Shown here: positions 1-11,005 of the stretch, in pieces
How positions within the stretch are numbered: position 1 is the first letter of the stretch
Layout of the letters: each line of letters starts with the position of its first letter
The notes under the pieces: generated by a model
What the model was told of the DNA's origin: nothing
What the model saw: only the letters and a program-made list of their open reading frames with translations
The model's database searches: none
Made by a program: the position numbers and the translations under genes
NCBI RefSeq assembly: GCF_003672135.1
Contig: NC_039508.1
Location: 8,308,001-8,372,000, forward strand
Source: Ooceraea biroi
Lineage: Eukaryota > Arthropoda > Insecta > Hymenoptera > Formicidae
Length of the DNA stretch: 64,000 nucleotides
Direction of reading: 5' to 3'

Positions 1-1
1 G

Positions 2-1266
2 GCAATCTCTAGCATTATGCCCGTAATTATTGCAGAGTTGACAGGTGGTACTCGGTTTACCAGAATTTTGTTTCTTTCAGCAATTACTTGCTGAATACCC
101 AGGCTTTTCGCACCACTGACAAATTATAGAAATTCTTTTAGTATTATCCTGGCTTGATCGATACATTTTTGCATTATGACCAGGTTTAGAGCATATTTAA
201 CAAACTATCTGAGTTACATGTACAGCAGCTCGCAATTGTGGTTCACGGAATCTACATTTATCGGCACTATGCCCTCTCATGTTGCAAATTTGACAAATTA
301 ATATTTCGTTACCTAAATCTGGCTTATTCTGAGTAATTTTCCTGCAATTAGCGGCTGTGTCCTTCCTTGTAACATATCTGACAATTTTGATTAGAGTTTC
401 GTAAATTATTTTGAATCGAATTATTACTTGGTCGCTGTCGTAAATCTGTCATAGCATGCAGTTCTCTTTCTATTCTTAAAGCGTCTGCTATTGTGGCTTG
501 AACATCTAGATCTCTAACGATTCTTTGTTCTATTTCCGGTTTTAATTCTCTAATAAAACATTTCGCCATATCTTTTTCCAATGAAACTTTAATGTTAGGA
601 TCTGTCTAGATTGCTAGTACTGCGATATGCCTCTAATATTTGTTTCCCCAAAACCTTTACTCTGTTGGCATAGGTGACCACATCTTCCTCGTTTTTCTGA
701 TATATATTTCCTAATTCCCCCTGTAATTGATAAGCATTTTTCGAGGATCCATAAATTTGTTTTAAGTATTTCGTTAATTTAGCTATGGTATCAAACTCTT
801 GATCCTGTATTGTTCTGCGCGCTTCGCCCGCTCTGCGAGTTCTAACAATTTTCGTAAATTGTGATTCGGCCTCGCTAGGTAACATAGATTTCGCTTCTTC
901 GCATCCCTCAACAAAATAATTTAGAGGAATGTTGCTACCGTCGAAAAAGGGTACTGCCTCAACGGCATATTTCAATGTAACAAAGTTATTTTGCGACATG
1001 GTTGTGGGTTCTTTTACCTCTTTCTTAATGGGTGTAATAGGTATGAGGGTTTCTTCAGTATGATCGAAAGATGCACATGAAGAGGATTCGTCACCGACTA
1101 TAGTTTGGTCTAAGGGTTGGTCTGGCGGAAAGTGTAGTTCTTTGCGAGGTAGAATAGGGGTGCGAGAGATAAAAGGAGCTGAGGATGGAGGAGCACCGAA
1201 TTTGCCTATTGCTATGTCGTAACTTTCTTCGACCACCCGTTTATCACTTTGAGACCTCGTATTCAT
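2..1266 (-). pseudogene. gag of a Ty3/gypsy-like LTR retrotransposon, frameshifted
   Basis: The first ATG after the primer binding site is at 1266-1264 on the minus strand. The reading frame runs to about 595, shifts frame near 582-595, and continues from 581. The central part looks like a retrotransposon capsid (PFFDGSNIPLNYFVEGCEEA, then a run ending in VVTYANRVKVLGKQILEAYR). The C-terminus is an array of CCHC zinc knuckles at about 383-344 (CQICYKEGHS, stop inside), 295-254 (CQICNMRGHSADKC), 202-161 (second position stop, last Cys to Tyr), 121-80 (CQWCEKPGYSASNC, His to Tyr) and 43-2 (CQLCNNYGHNARDC). Gag packages the element RNA in a cytoplasmic particle. The rest of the element (pol) would lie beyond position 1. 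Stops and a frameshift make this copy non-functional. Confidence 0.75.
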
Positions 1267-1292
1267 TCCACTCTCAATAAATCGCACTTTAC

Positions 1293-1310
1293 ATCCCGGA
1301 CGAGCCCCCA
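1293..1310 (-). promoter_or_regulatory. primer binding site, tRNA-Pro type
   Basis: On the minus strand these 18 bases read TGGGGGCTCGTCCGGGAT. This is identical to the tRNA-Pro primer binding site known from gammaretroviruses. It lies 19 bases after the end of the LTR and 27 bases before the gag ATG, exactly where reverse transcription should be primed. Confidence 0.85.
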
Positions 1311-1734
1311 AAATTTAACTACGTAGGTTTGTTACGTCCAAACCACGTACCTCTCGCGTAAGAACGCGAGTCGAGCCGACCAAGTTATCGGGAGGAAGGT
1401 CAGCGGCTGAAGACCACTCTTACACTTCTTCCGAATGGAGGTCTGCTCGTTGGTCCTTTTTATGTAAAGGAAATAAATCCTTATTACAAGGAACAGGACC
1501 TCGTGCGATTAATTGAGGAGGGGAAGAGGTAAATAAATTAAACGATAGTTACCGTAAACACAAAAAGAAAAATTTTATTTAAAATAATTAAAAGAGATAA
1601 TAACTCATATATATATATATATATAATAAATAATTTGTTAAATAAAAATGTAATTCTTCAAACCTTAAACATTATATATAATTAAATCAAATTTACAATA
1701 CAATGGAAATATAATTGTATGTTAAGTGTGACAT

Positions 1735-2250
1735 TTAATGATCGGTCTGCTGAGACTCTTCGGAGTCGGTTGTGTTGTTTACAAATGGGGAAAGGGGTGA
1801 TGGTGCATCAGAAGAAAAAGGTGGAAGATGTGAAAAGAGTGGAAAATCGGTTGGGGATAAATTCTGACTGGGATGGTCAGCAAAGGCTTCAATATCCTCT
1901 AACGGGATACGAGAAGAAGACCGCGAGATATTATGTGCGGGGGAGTGTTGAGATAATTCATCAAACGGGATAGGCGAATAGGACGGAGATGAAGGTGGAG
2001 GGAATATGTCGGTATCGGTCAGGAAGGCCTCTATCTCTTGCAAAAAATCTTCGACTTCCTCATCTGAGGTCACTTCTGGTGTTAATTGCGGCGGTGATAG
2101 GCGATGCAACGGAATGTTAATTTCGCAGGGTGGCACTAGATGAGTCAAAGAGTGGCAAGGTGTACTTAAAAGGGAAAAACAAAGGAAAGGCACAAATAAA
2201 AACAATATCAACCAGTCGCAAAAGAAAAGAAAAGGAACGAATGAAATCAA
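1735..2250 (-). CDS. Ser/Pro-rich ORF inside the LTR, unknown
   Basis: An open frame of about 170 codons lies wholly inside the LTR. It starts with a hydrophobic stretch of about 30 residues (possible signal anchor) and continues as Ser/Pro/Asp-rich sequence with an acidic patch (SDEEVEDFLQEIEAF). It has no in-frame ATG at its beginning (first codon TTG). It begins about 15 bases after a consensus splice donor, so it may instead be intronic. The related LTR has a Pro/Ser-rich frame of 90 codons in the equivalent place. I recognise no family. It may be a chance frame in skewed DNA. Confidence 0.3.
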   Translation of the reverse strand: MISFVPFLFFCDWLILFLFVPFLCFSLLSTPCHSLTHLVPPCEINIPLHRLSPPQLTPEVTSDEEVEDFLQEIEAFLTDTDIFPPPSSPSYSPIPFDELSQHSPAHNISRSSSRIPLEDIEAFADHPSQNLSPTDFPLFSHLPPFSSDAPSPLSPFVNNTTDSEESQQTDH

Positions 2251-2508
2251 TTAATTAAACTTACTTTTGAAATTGTCCAAAAAGATGTTGCAAATCGAGA
2301 GTGAAAGTGCGATGCACTGAAGCTGCTCCAATTCAATGGGAATAGGCTGACTAAGGCGGTGCACAGAGCTTTTTCCAATTCAACGATAAGACTGGTCTGA
2401 TGTTGGAACTCACTGATTCTGATTTTAAACCGATGACTTAAAAAAACTACTCTCGAAATATTAAATGAAGACTGATGCGTCTGGTCGTTGTGATTGAAAA
2501 CTAAAGAA

Positions 2509-2540
2509 TGCCCCAGGGCGGTTTCTCTGCCCTTTTTATA
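2509..2540 (-). promoter_or_regulatory. LTR core promoter: TATA box and initiator
   Basis: On the minus strand TATAAAAAGGGC starts at 2540. About 31 bases downstream is a pyrimidine-flanked CATTC, a plausible transcription start. The related LTR at 23.2-24.6 kb has TATATAAAGGG at 24057-24047 in the same relative place, supporting a real promoter. Confidence 0.6.
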
Positions 2541-3020
2541 AGATAGGAAAAATCGTGTAGGAGGGGATTCTTCTAGAACATTCGATGAGGGAAAACGCCC
2601 GAAGTTAGGTAACGGGAGGACACGTATAGCTAAAATCGAAGGGCCACCTTTGGACCTTGATAAGTAGCCGAGAGCGTGATCATGGTCATGGTGACGAAAT
2701 GCACGTGTTCACGACCAAGGTGACCCAACAGTCGTGGTGATAAGGTAGATGGTGCGCTAACGTTCAGGGTTGCTGCAAGAAATGTTTGTTTAATGATCAC
2801 GCGACGACCACATGTACTGCGTGCCTTACGGTTCCCGTAAGGTTCTCGCTTGATATCGTGTGTTGGAAAATATAAAATTCAATTAAAATTGTGCAACAAC
2901 CGTGAGTGTCTTGGCTCAATAATGCGTGCGTGATAAGTAACACGCGGTAATTATTAAACGAATGTAACTCTATTATCTATTTCTTACGAAAGCAAGGGAC
3001 CGTGGAGTCTGGACGTAACA

Positions 3021-3640
3021 AAAGACTTGCAATTGTATTAATTTGAATTAGTATGTGCAAAAAATTATGTATATATGATAATTATGCAAGAAATGATAAT
3101 TATGTATTATCTAAATCATTATATTATAAATGACTTAGATAATACATAATTATATATAATTATAATGATTATAATGATGTTTTAGTCATTATAATGATTT
3201 AAGCGGTATCTTTAAATAAGTTGAAGCAGAAAAAATACTAAATATTCTCAACTCAAGATTCTTGCCTGCTCATCCTTTTTTTACAATTACAAGCATTAAA
3301 AAATAAGAAGAAAACAATAAGTAATCGCAATAAACGTTTATGCATCTGCAAAACTTTAATAAATATCGTATATTTTGGAAATATTATTATGTTGCATATA
3401 ATATTCATTACACACTAACGTAAAAGTTAATATAAAAATTACTTATCACAACTTTTATTTCGTGTATTATTCTTTAATGGGGTATTAGGAGTAAAGATGC
3501 GCAACATAAAGCCTCTCTTGCTCAAATGTCAACCTCATCTTCAGGCGGTACACCCTGTTTAAATGAACGAGGCTCTGGCGACCGAGGATAGGCGGAATAA
3601 TCTAAATATCAGTATATGAAGGAAATGTCGTTGACCAGGA
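3021..3640. other. AT-rich intergenic DNA with a hairpin
   Basis: No gene is visible. At 3099-3151 there is a near-perfect palindrome (TTATGTATTATCTAA, then about 20 bases, then its complement), able to form a cruciform. The rest is AT-rich and unrecognised. Confidence 0.5.
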
Positions 3641-3744
3641 CTAGATGTCCTGAGATGCGTCTGGGCACTATAGTTGGCACTCCCAACTCCAGACTAGGGC
3701 TCGATGGACTAATCACCCATCAGCCTGATACTTACTGATTACTG

Positions 3745-4133
3745 AAACTAACAGGAAAGAAAGCCGGAAGGGAAATGCGTCGTTATTTAACTACAAACAA
3801 AAGACACGAGTAGGAACTTGGAATATAAGATCACTACTTGAGCCGTCGGAACTCGCGCAGGTCGAAAAAGAAATGATAAGTTATAACATCCACATCCTTG
3901 GCCTGAGCGAGGTCAGGTGGCCAGGTTATGGAGAGCGAAGGACCGCCACCAGCAGCACTCTTCTCTACTCCGGCAGACCTCCTGAAGAAGACAGAAGAAG
4001 CGGTGATGATAACATAGCCAGGCAGGCTCTAGAATGGAACCCGCAGGGCAGCAGGCGCAAGGGTAAACCGGTGAACACCTGCAGGAGAGTAGTGGTGAAG
4101 GAGGCGGAGCGGGCCGGAAAGTCGTGGAATTAA
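3745..4133 (+). pseudogene. non-LTR retrotransposon (LINE), internally deleted
   Basis: The frame opens upstream of the first ATG and ends at TAA 4131-4133. Its N-terminal half matches an apurinic endonuclease domain (KTRVGTWNIRSLL, then ILGLSEVRWPGYG). Its C-terminal half matches the basic tail found after reverse transcriptase in RTE-like LINEs (ARQALEWNPQGSRRKGKP, then AERAGKSWN). The two join directly near 3975, so the whole reverse transcriptase is missing while the frame stays open. The 5' flank (3640-3745) looks like the element's leader. Clade assignment is from memory of motif style only. Confidence 0.65.
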
Positions 4134-4341
4134 ATGTGCACATGATTATGAAAATGGCCTAAGTCATATATTTCTCGTTTCGAGATATTTAAGGTTTTGC
4201 GTTCGGATAAAAAAATATTTTATAACTATATAATATAATATTTCATCAAATATTTGCTCTTAATGTAAAAAGCTTCTTTGAATGTATAATTTTATTTGTA
4301 AGTTATAAGTAAATATGTTTTTCCAAATGTCAAATGACTTA

Positions 4342-6705
4342 CAAGGGAGGTATCCCGGATGTGAACTTTGTATAGCGAAACTGCTTATATTTTTGAAAAG
4401 CACACACCCAGAGGGTCACAACGGTATATGACATTCACTTTCGAAATGTGACCTTGGTCAGATATGGGGCCTCAAAGTTTTGAAAAATAATGGAATTTTT
4501 TGTATTTACGACTTGTTCTAATATTGTAAAGCAATAACAAGGAGGCTGCCCGATGTTCTACGTAATGTACAGTCTTCCCGTCTCCAGTCGCGTTGGCAAA
4601 ACCAATCCAAGTAATAAAGCCAGGGATAACTGGATATTTCAGGATTAAATGTGCGAATCCATATATGCGGAACTAATTCCCGCCGCGTCTTACGAGACAA
4701 TAAGAGGCATGGGCATGGTCTGAAAGGGAAGTTCTTTGACGCTCTAAACCATGGCGAATTCTAGCAGTACCTGTGGCTCGCGTTCCAGGCGCGCTGGTTC
4801 ATCGGGGATGAGTCGACCCGATGTGACATGCGAAGGCTCTAACACCGATGCTTTAAGCAGCAATTTTCTTTCACCTTCTGCTGTTTTCTCCCACTTGTCA
4901 AAACTAGTACAGGAGAAATACGGCGACTTGACGTCAGAAAATATTTCGGACAAAGAAGAAGCTGCTGCAAAAAAGTTATTTAAGATCTTTAATACATTCA
5001 TGTCCACTTCAAATGTTAAAGCATTTGATCTGCAACTTGAAGTAGAAGACCAAGTCCTTGATGATTCCATGGATTTGGACTTTATACCTGAATCTTCAGG
5101 TCAATCTTCTGATCATTCCAACATCTCACAAGTATCGGTTGATCAGATGAGAAAAGCTATTAATGCTTATGACGGTGCCCCACGAGGCAAGAAATTTAAA
5201 GCAGCTCAAAGAGCGTGCACAATACTCCGCCATAAGTCGGAAATTGCTCGATGGAGACCTCTGATAGACAAGGGTGGTTGAGAGTTTGACAAATATAATG
5301 ATGTCAAGAAATTCTTACATCTAATGTTCACTGAAGCAAGAGGAAAAGGACTTTCCATTCACGGAAGTGATTTGCACAAGTGGGCAAGTATGAAATCACG
5401 TGAAATTGGATTGTTTAACTTTAGAGCATCATCTACATTTTTTAATAATTTCAAGAAACAGTACAAAATTTCATCTCGAAAGATCACAAAGTACATTACA
5501 CTTCGAGAAATCCAAAATAAGTCTCTGGACAAAACGATCAGTAAGTTTGTTAACAAAGGAAAGGAGATAGCACGGAATTACAACCGTGATAACATCTTCA
5601 ACACTGATCAAAGTGGTTTCAATTATGAAATGGTATCGACGCGTACTCTTTCATTTAGTGGAGAAAAATCAACTGAATCTGTTATAACATCCGCTAATAA
5701 AATAACACATTCGTATTCAATCCAAATAACTATTAGCGCGTCAGGTCGAATTGTTGGCCCTATGCCTACAAGAGATTGGTGACATTTTTGGGCCGAAAGT
5801 GCTTGAACGGTTGCCAGAACATGACAATGTTCGTGTTGTCTGTTCTTCTTCAGGTAAACTGACAAGAAACATATTTAAGCAATGGTGTGAAGTCCTTTTA
5901 CCTGAAGTAACTCAACAGACACTTCTCTTTAAAGATTCTTGGACAGGACAGAGTGATGAGACCATCTTTAAGGATGTTTTTGGAGAAAATCTTGGAGTCC
6001 TAACGATTCCACCAAAGACGACTGGCAAAATACAGCCACTTGATGTATTTTTCTTCAGTCAATGGAAGAAATTCTATAGGCGTGCATCAGATCATGTCAG
6101 GCTTTATAATGTTAACGTTAATTTAACGGTGCGTAATAACATCATAAAAATGCATAGTTTGATTCACAACCAGATTTCTGCCCCAAGATTTTCTCCAATG
6201 ATTCGATATGCCTGGCAAAAATCTGGTTATTTTTATGAAGAGCCAGAACAGTTTGAGTCAGTCACTGAAGTCTGTTTCAAATTTCATTTAAACTGTTTGC
6301 TGTGTAATAACGCAGGTTTTGTTAACTGTAGCTGGTGCAATTCTGTTCTGTGCTTTCGCCATTTTTTTGATGAAATGCACACACATAATTTGTAGCCAGT
6401 TTCTATCCAGCCAGCGTCTAGAGGCTTCAACCCCCTAAGCGGCCCCCGTGGGTGCGCCTGCGGGTTCTAGATATTGTTATCATTTTATTATCACTGAATT
6501 ATTACCTTGTTATTGCTTTACAATATTAGAACAAGTCGCAAATACAAACAATTCCATTATTTTTCAAAACTTTGAGGCCCCATATCTGACCAAGGTCACA
6601 TTTCGAGAGTGAATGTCATATACCGTTGTGACCCTCTGGGTGTGTGCTTTTTAAAAATATAAGCAGTTTCGCTATACAAAGTTCACATCCGGGATACCTC
6701 CCTTG
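4342..6705 (+). mobile_element. Tc5-like (pogo-related) DNA transposon, full length
   Basis: The 2364-bp element has 201-bp terminal inverted repeats (4342-4542 and 6505-6705, starting CAAGGGAGGTATCCCGG). It is flanked by the 3-bp duplication TTA at 4339-4341 and 6706-6708. TNA duplications are the signature of Tc5-like elements. It carries one broken transposase gene. TIR identity is high but not complete, so it is a fairly recent insertion. Confidence 0.9.
4751..6395 (+). pseudogene. Tc5-like transposase, nonsense and frameshift
   Basis: ATG at 4751. The frame is interrupted by TGA at 5279-5281 and shifts near 5760-5780. Domains in order: an acidic N-terminal part; a Tc5/CENP-B-type helix-turn-helix (FRASSTFFNNFKKQYKISSR); a DDE_1 catalytic domain with the first Asp in FNTDQSGF, the second in FKDSWTGQ and the third in TTGKIQPLDVFFF; and a C-terminal Cys/His cluster (CLLCNNAGFVNCSWCN, then CFRHFFDEMH) that looks like a treble-clef or B-box zinc finger. 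It would cut and paste the element in the nucleus. A diverged relative lies at 39.7-42.0 kb. Confidence 0.85.
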
Positions 6706-6906
6706 TTAGACCATTTTCAAAATTAATTATATATGTAAAAAGTGACTTATATGAATGACAAAATAATGAATTTTATTAGACAACGACAAGTTATAAATAA
6801 ACAAGTTATAAATAACAATAACAAGTTATAAATAAGCATATTCATTTACATTTTATAATAATAATGTTGATTAATTAATGCTTTTTTATTCTTCTCTAAT
6901 TAAATA

Positions 6907-8201
6907 CGTAGGCTACTGGAAAAGTTTCTGCAATCTAGTACTTCCAGTGGCACCAACGTTCTGCTACTATCATATCCGTAAAATTAAACGTTTCTAACCT
7001 ATAATTCAGTTGACAGTTTGTACCCAGCCAACTAGTTTTGTTTGCACAGTATTTTAAAAGAAGTTATTTTGTGAGAAAATGGAAATTTCGCGTGAAAATT
7101 TTCGGGCAATGATTTTTTACGATTAAAAATGTAGTCTAACTCCGAAACAATGCATCGATCGACTTCATTTGGCTTTTGGGGATGAAGCACCATCCAATAG
7201 GACTGTTTATAATTGGTTTGCCGAATTCCAACGTGGACGCACCTGTCTTAATGACGAATTTTGTGAAGGTCGTCCATCCACGTCTGTTGTTGCCACTAAT
7301 GTTGATGCTGTGCATGAAATGATTGAGCGAGATCGGCATGTGACATACCGCGAGATTCAGGCATCCTTGGGCATTGACATGAAAGCAATACACACGATTT
7401 TGCATGATCACTTGAACGTACGGAATCTTTGCAGTCGTTGGATCCCACACAATTTGACCGAAGCTTATGAAAAACAGGCTCGTGTTAAATGGTGCAAAGA
7501 AATGCTCAAGAAATTCAACCGAGGTCGGTCACATTTGGTCTACAACATCGTTACTGGGGACGAAACGTGGATCTATTCGTACGAGCCCGAAAGTAAACAA
7601 CAATCCACTGTTTGGGTGTTTCAAAGTGAGCCGAAACCAACAAAAGTTGTTCGTTCACGCAGTGCTGCCAAGTAAATGATTGTTTGTTTCTTCGGTTATA
7701 CGGAACATGTGGCAACCATGGCTTTAGAAGATCGAAGGACTGTAAATGCTGATTGGTATACAACAATTTGTTTGCCAGAAGTCATCAATGAATTGCGTAG
7801 AACAAACCGAAATCGTCGCATCATCCTTCATCGTGACAACGCCAGCTGTCACTCAGAACGTCAAACCGTTGATTATTTTATCCAGTAAAAATGTCGAATT
7901 GATGACTCATTGTCCATATTCACCTGATTTATCACCTAATGAATTCGTTTTGTTCCCAAACATCAAACATAAGATGCGTGGTAAGCGATTTGTGTCACCT
8001 GAAGTAGCTGTTGAAGCATTCCGAACACTGGTTTCTGAGGTTACAGCCTCAGAGTGGAAAAAATGCTTCGAAAATTGGTTTTTGAGCGTATGCAAAAGTG
8101 TATCGATCTTAAAGGCGAATACTTTGAAAAACAATAAAGCCATTTACCGAATTTTACATGTTTTTTCATATCGTTTGCAGAAACTTTTCCAGCAGCCTAC
8201 G
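6907..8201 (+). mobile_element. mariner transposon
   Basis: The 1295-bp element has about 28-bp inverted repeats (CGTAGGCTRCTGGAAAAGTT at both ends). TA target duplications lie at 6905-6906 and 8202-8203. Size and ends are typical of mariner. Confidence 0.9.
7079..8160 (+). pseudogene. mariner transposase, degraded
   Basis: Start ATG 7079-7081. There are in-frame stops at 7124-7126 and 7673-7675, and frameshifts near 7880 and 8085. The protein shows the paired helix-turn-helix region (RTVYNWFAEFQRG, GRPSTS), first catalytic Asp in VTGDETWIY, second in HRDNASCH, and the region of the third in YSPDLSPNEF. In mariners that last site is normally Asp (DD34D); here it reads Glu. The conserved tail QKCIDLKGEYFEK is present after the last frameshift. 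It is a dead copy. Confidence 0.85.
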
Positions 8202-8242
8202 TATTATATTATATATATTATATACTATTTTTATATTACACT

Positions 8243-8290
8243 ATATTTACTTACCTGAACCGCTATTTGATGACATAATAGAAAAATAAT
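8243..8290 (+). repeat. 48-bp direct repeat flanking the Penelope palindrome (left)
   Basis: It starts ATATTTACTTACCTG and matches 9226-9273 at 45 of 48 positions in the same orientation. It may be a long target duplication. Confidence 0.75.
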
Positions 8291-8299
8291 ATTTACTTA

Positions 8300-9185
8300 A
8301 AAGAAGTCAAGTAGATCCGACCGAACTGGCTATTTTATTGCTGGTAAATACACAACGTTTCGACCTGTGGATTTCAGGTCCTTTTCAAGTGAAAATATTC
8401 AGTCAAAACCTACAAATTAAACAATAATATCACTAATAAATCAATATAAATTAATGACAAACCGACGAACCCGAACTCACTGGCTGGAGATGACCGAAGC
8501 GATGTCAGAGCGAACACAATCATAAGACGGCACTCAACTGACTGAGTCACCAGCTTCTGAGAAAAATATATCTGAGCTCTGGAAAATGAAATCGTAAATA
8601 GCTGGAAGGTCTTCTGTGTCCTTCTGTAGATTGAGTGTGTCATTATTTGCTTTGATGAAATACATTTTTGCAATTTCTCTCTTCCGCCGGTGAGACTCAT
8701 GATGCAAAATTTTTGTATTGCACCAATCAAATTTGAGAGATGACCGAATCAAATTTGATTGGTGCAATACAAAAATTTTGCATCATGAGTCTCACCGGCG
8801 GAAGAGAGAAATTGCAAAAATGTATTTCATCAAAGCAAATAATGACACACTCAATCTACAGAAGGACACAGAAGACCTTCCAGCTATTTACGATTTCATT
8901 TTCCAGAGCTCAGATATATTTTTCTCAGAAGCTGGTGACTCAGTCAGTTGAGTGCCGTCTTATAATTGTGTTCGCTCTGACATCGCTTCGGTCATCTCCA
9001 GCCAGTGAGTTCGGGTTCGTCGGTTTGTCATTAATTTATATTGATTTATTAGTGATATTATTGTTTAATTTGTAGGTTTTGACTGAATATTTTCACTTGA
9101 AAAGGACCTGAAATCCACAGGTCGAAACATTGTGTATTTACCAGCAATAAAATAGCCAGTTCGGTCAGATCTACTTGACTTCTTT
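8300..9185. mobile_element. palindrome of two Penelope-like element 3' ends
   Basis: Arms 8300-8736 and 8749-9185 (437 bp each) are near-perfect inverted copies around a 12-bp spacer. Each arm codes outward from the centre for the C-terminus that follows the GIY-YIG domain of Penelope-like elements (FDWCNTKILHHESHRRKREI, then DTEDLPAIYDFIF), at 8752-8951 on plus and 8733-8534 on minus. A 3' tail follows with the signature beginning ACTTGAAAAGGACCTGAAAT. Penelope elements are often found as partial or inverted pairs; this one keeps only 3' ends. Confidence 0.75.
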
Positions 9186-9225
9186 AATTGTTTCTTCCTA
9201 GCGGAATAAAAATATTATTTACGTA

Positions 9226-9273
9226 ATATTTACTTACCTGATCCGCTATCTGATGACATAATAGGAAAATAAT
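9226..9273 (+). repeat. 48-bp direct repeat flanking the Penelope palindrome (right)
   Basis: Partner of 8243-8290, with three mismatches. Confidence 0.75.
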
Positions 9274-9429
9274 TGATTTTTTTCACAAATCACAAATTTA
9301 TGAAAGAATAAATGACTTACACCACTGTCAAAATAAACAAGAACTGAATTTTGTTTAACGATCCAACTATTAGCTTCATCTATTGATTTAATTTTCTGTG
9401 ATTTTGCGAAACTGACTTTACATTATTGT

Positions 9430-10640
9430 AATTTAAATGTGTGCGCGTCGTAATCGCGGACACGATCGCGCGTGCGGAGTTGCAGATTTGAGAAAACCGG
9501 TACAGCCCAGCGCTGAGTTCGGAGCGTGCGTCGTGCGAATCCGAAGACTCGCTAGAGATATGGCAGGTTTTATTCAAGAAATTAGCCGGGTGCAATTAAA
9601 GTCACATTTATTTCACACGACCATTGCTGACCGTCGGGAGGCGCGGTGACGTTGGCCGTCGGGAGCGAGCGATTGACGCTGGCCGTCGGGAGCGAGTGAT
9701 CACTCCGCGAACTCGGTGGTTGGTTTGGCGAGACGTTTGATGACCGATCGGAATGTCTGGAGGTTGGTGACGATTGGACGGACGCTGACAATGTTCGATT
9801 CACTAGCGAAGACCACGGTCCAGCCAACACGCTTCGCTTGATCACTCACCACACGCCCGACGTAAAGTTACACAGGTGACGACACAAACTGACGAGATAA
9901 TAGTTTGATTCACTGTCGATACCGGACATGCACACCGGCAATGCGCGTCTTGATTGCTGACGTGGATCGGCGGATCCAATGCGGACCGCAAATGAATGCA
10001 GAGCTAGCGGTTCGCGTGTGGCACTGTAAGATCGCCTTTCGATAGTCGATTGAGATGCAGTTCGCGGCTCCAATACAGAGACGGAGTACGCGGCGCGTCA
10101 CTCCGTTACAATTTTAGTACAGCGCGGGCAGTAGCAGGCGACAGACTCTTTCTTAAACGCTGAGTACAGCGGAGCGCGGAGCGGGAAAGAGCAGGCACGC
10201 GACTGACTCGATTCCACGAGCGATCGGCAACGGATTACCAATTTTCAGTTTTTGCCAAAACGTGTGGTTGCGTCTTATTGGCTGATCACCGATCACGCGT
10301 TTGAAGTGAGACAATCAACATAAACACGACGAGTCGTTAGAGTCGCTAAATTTCGGATCGCAGGGTACCAGCTGAACGTATCACAACAATTCGCGGACAA
10401 TGAAGAAAGAAACGCGGAGCTCTCGGCTTTCGTAGATCTCGAACGTTCGATATTTTCGAATGTATACTCGCACACGTTGATTTTCGGACAAAATGCATGC
10501 AATACAAAATATAGGATAAATTCATTTTTTTAGATTTTTTACTTAGGCCACTTTTATAATCACGGGCACAAATAAAGCTCCTGGCCAAAAACAGAGACAA
10601 CTGACAAAATTTCCTAGAAGCCCTATGCTCCAGTTAGGAG
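9430..10640. other. CpG- and GC-rich block without recognisable gene
   Basis: Base composition jumps to GC-rich with many CpG. There is a short tandem repeat of GGCCGTCGGGAGCGAG-like units at 9645-9700 and an inverted CCAAT motif (ATTGG) at about 10279. Open frames on both strands have no recognisable domain and look like by-products of composition. It could be a CpG-rich promoter or the control region of an LTR element. I see no decisive evidence for either. Confidence 0.35.
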
Positions 10641-10672
10641 TAAGAGGAAAATATTATTATTATTCTTATTCT

Positions 10673-10918
10673 TTAATCAAGAGACATGGTAGTGTCTTGC
10701 GCCAAGTATACGCGCAACGAGACCGCACCGTGACTCTTTTACGCGAAGCGACGCTTTCGCAGACACTCAGATTATTAGATCTCAATAACCGCTGAACGGA
10801 TGAACTTCTAAGTAGGCTCAATGAATAGCTTAGGGTCGAGTTATATAATAAAAGTGTTTTTATTTTTCTTGTACGTGCCCTACGAGCGGAGATATGGCGA
10901 TGCAAAGTCTGAAATTGG
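10673..10918 (+). repeat. dispersed noncoding repeat, copy A
   Basis: About 245 bp that recurs in the same orientation at 46246-46484. Shared blocks include GCGCCAAGTATACGCGCARC, ATATAATAAAAGTGTT and ACGTGCCCTACGAGCRGAGA. A third short piece (GAGACACTACCGTGTCTCTTG) lies inverted at 14774-14794. Family unknown. Confidence 0.7.
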
Positions 10919-11005
10919 AAAATTTCATTTAAGAAACGTCGTCGTCATCATCATCAAATGTACAGTCCGTTCTTTTTCGTCGAGATGGCAGCAGCTCCGT
11001 TTATA

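Larger units (their letters stand above)
1330..3020 (-). mobile_element. 5' LTR of the gypsy-like element
   Basis: On the minus strand the block begins TGTTACGTCC and ends GGACGTAACA, a 10-bp terminal inverted repeat typical of LTR ends. The tRNA-Pro binding site follows. Inside are a TATA box at 2540-2533, an initiator-like CATTC around 2509, a consensus splice donor at 2265 and an AT-rich stretch with AATAAA near 1574. At 1.69 kb it is long for an LTR. No 3' LTR is in the window. Confidence 0.7.
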
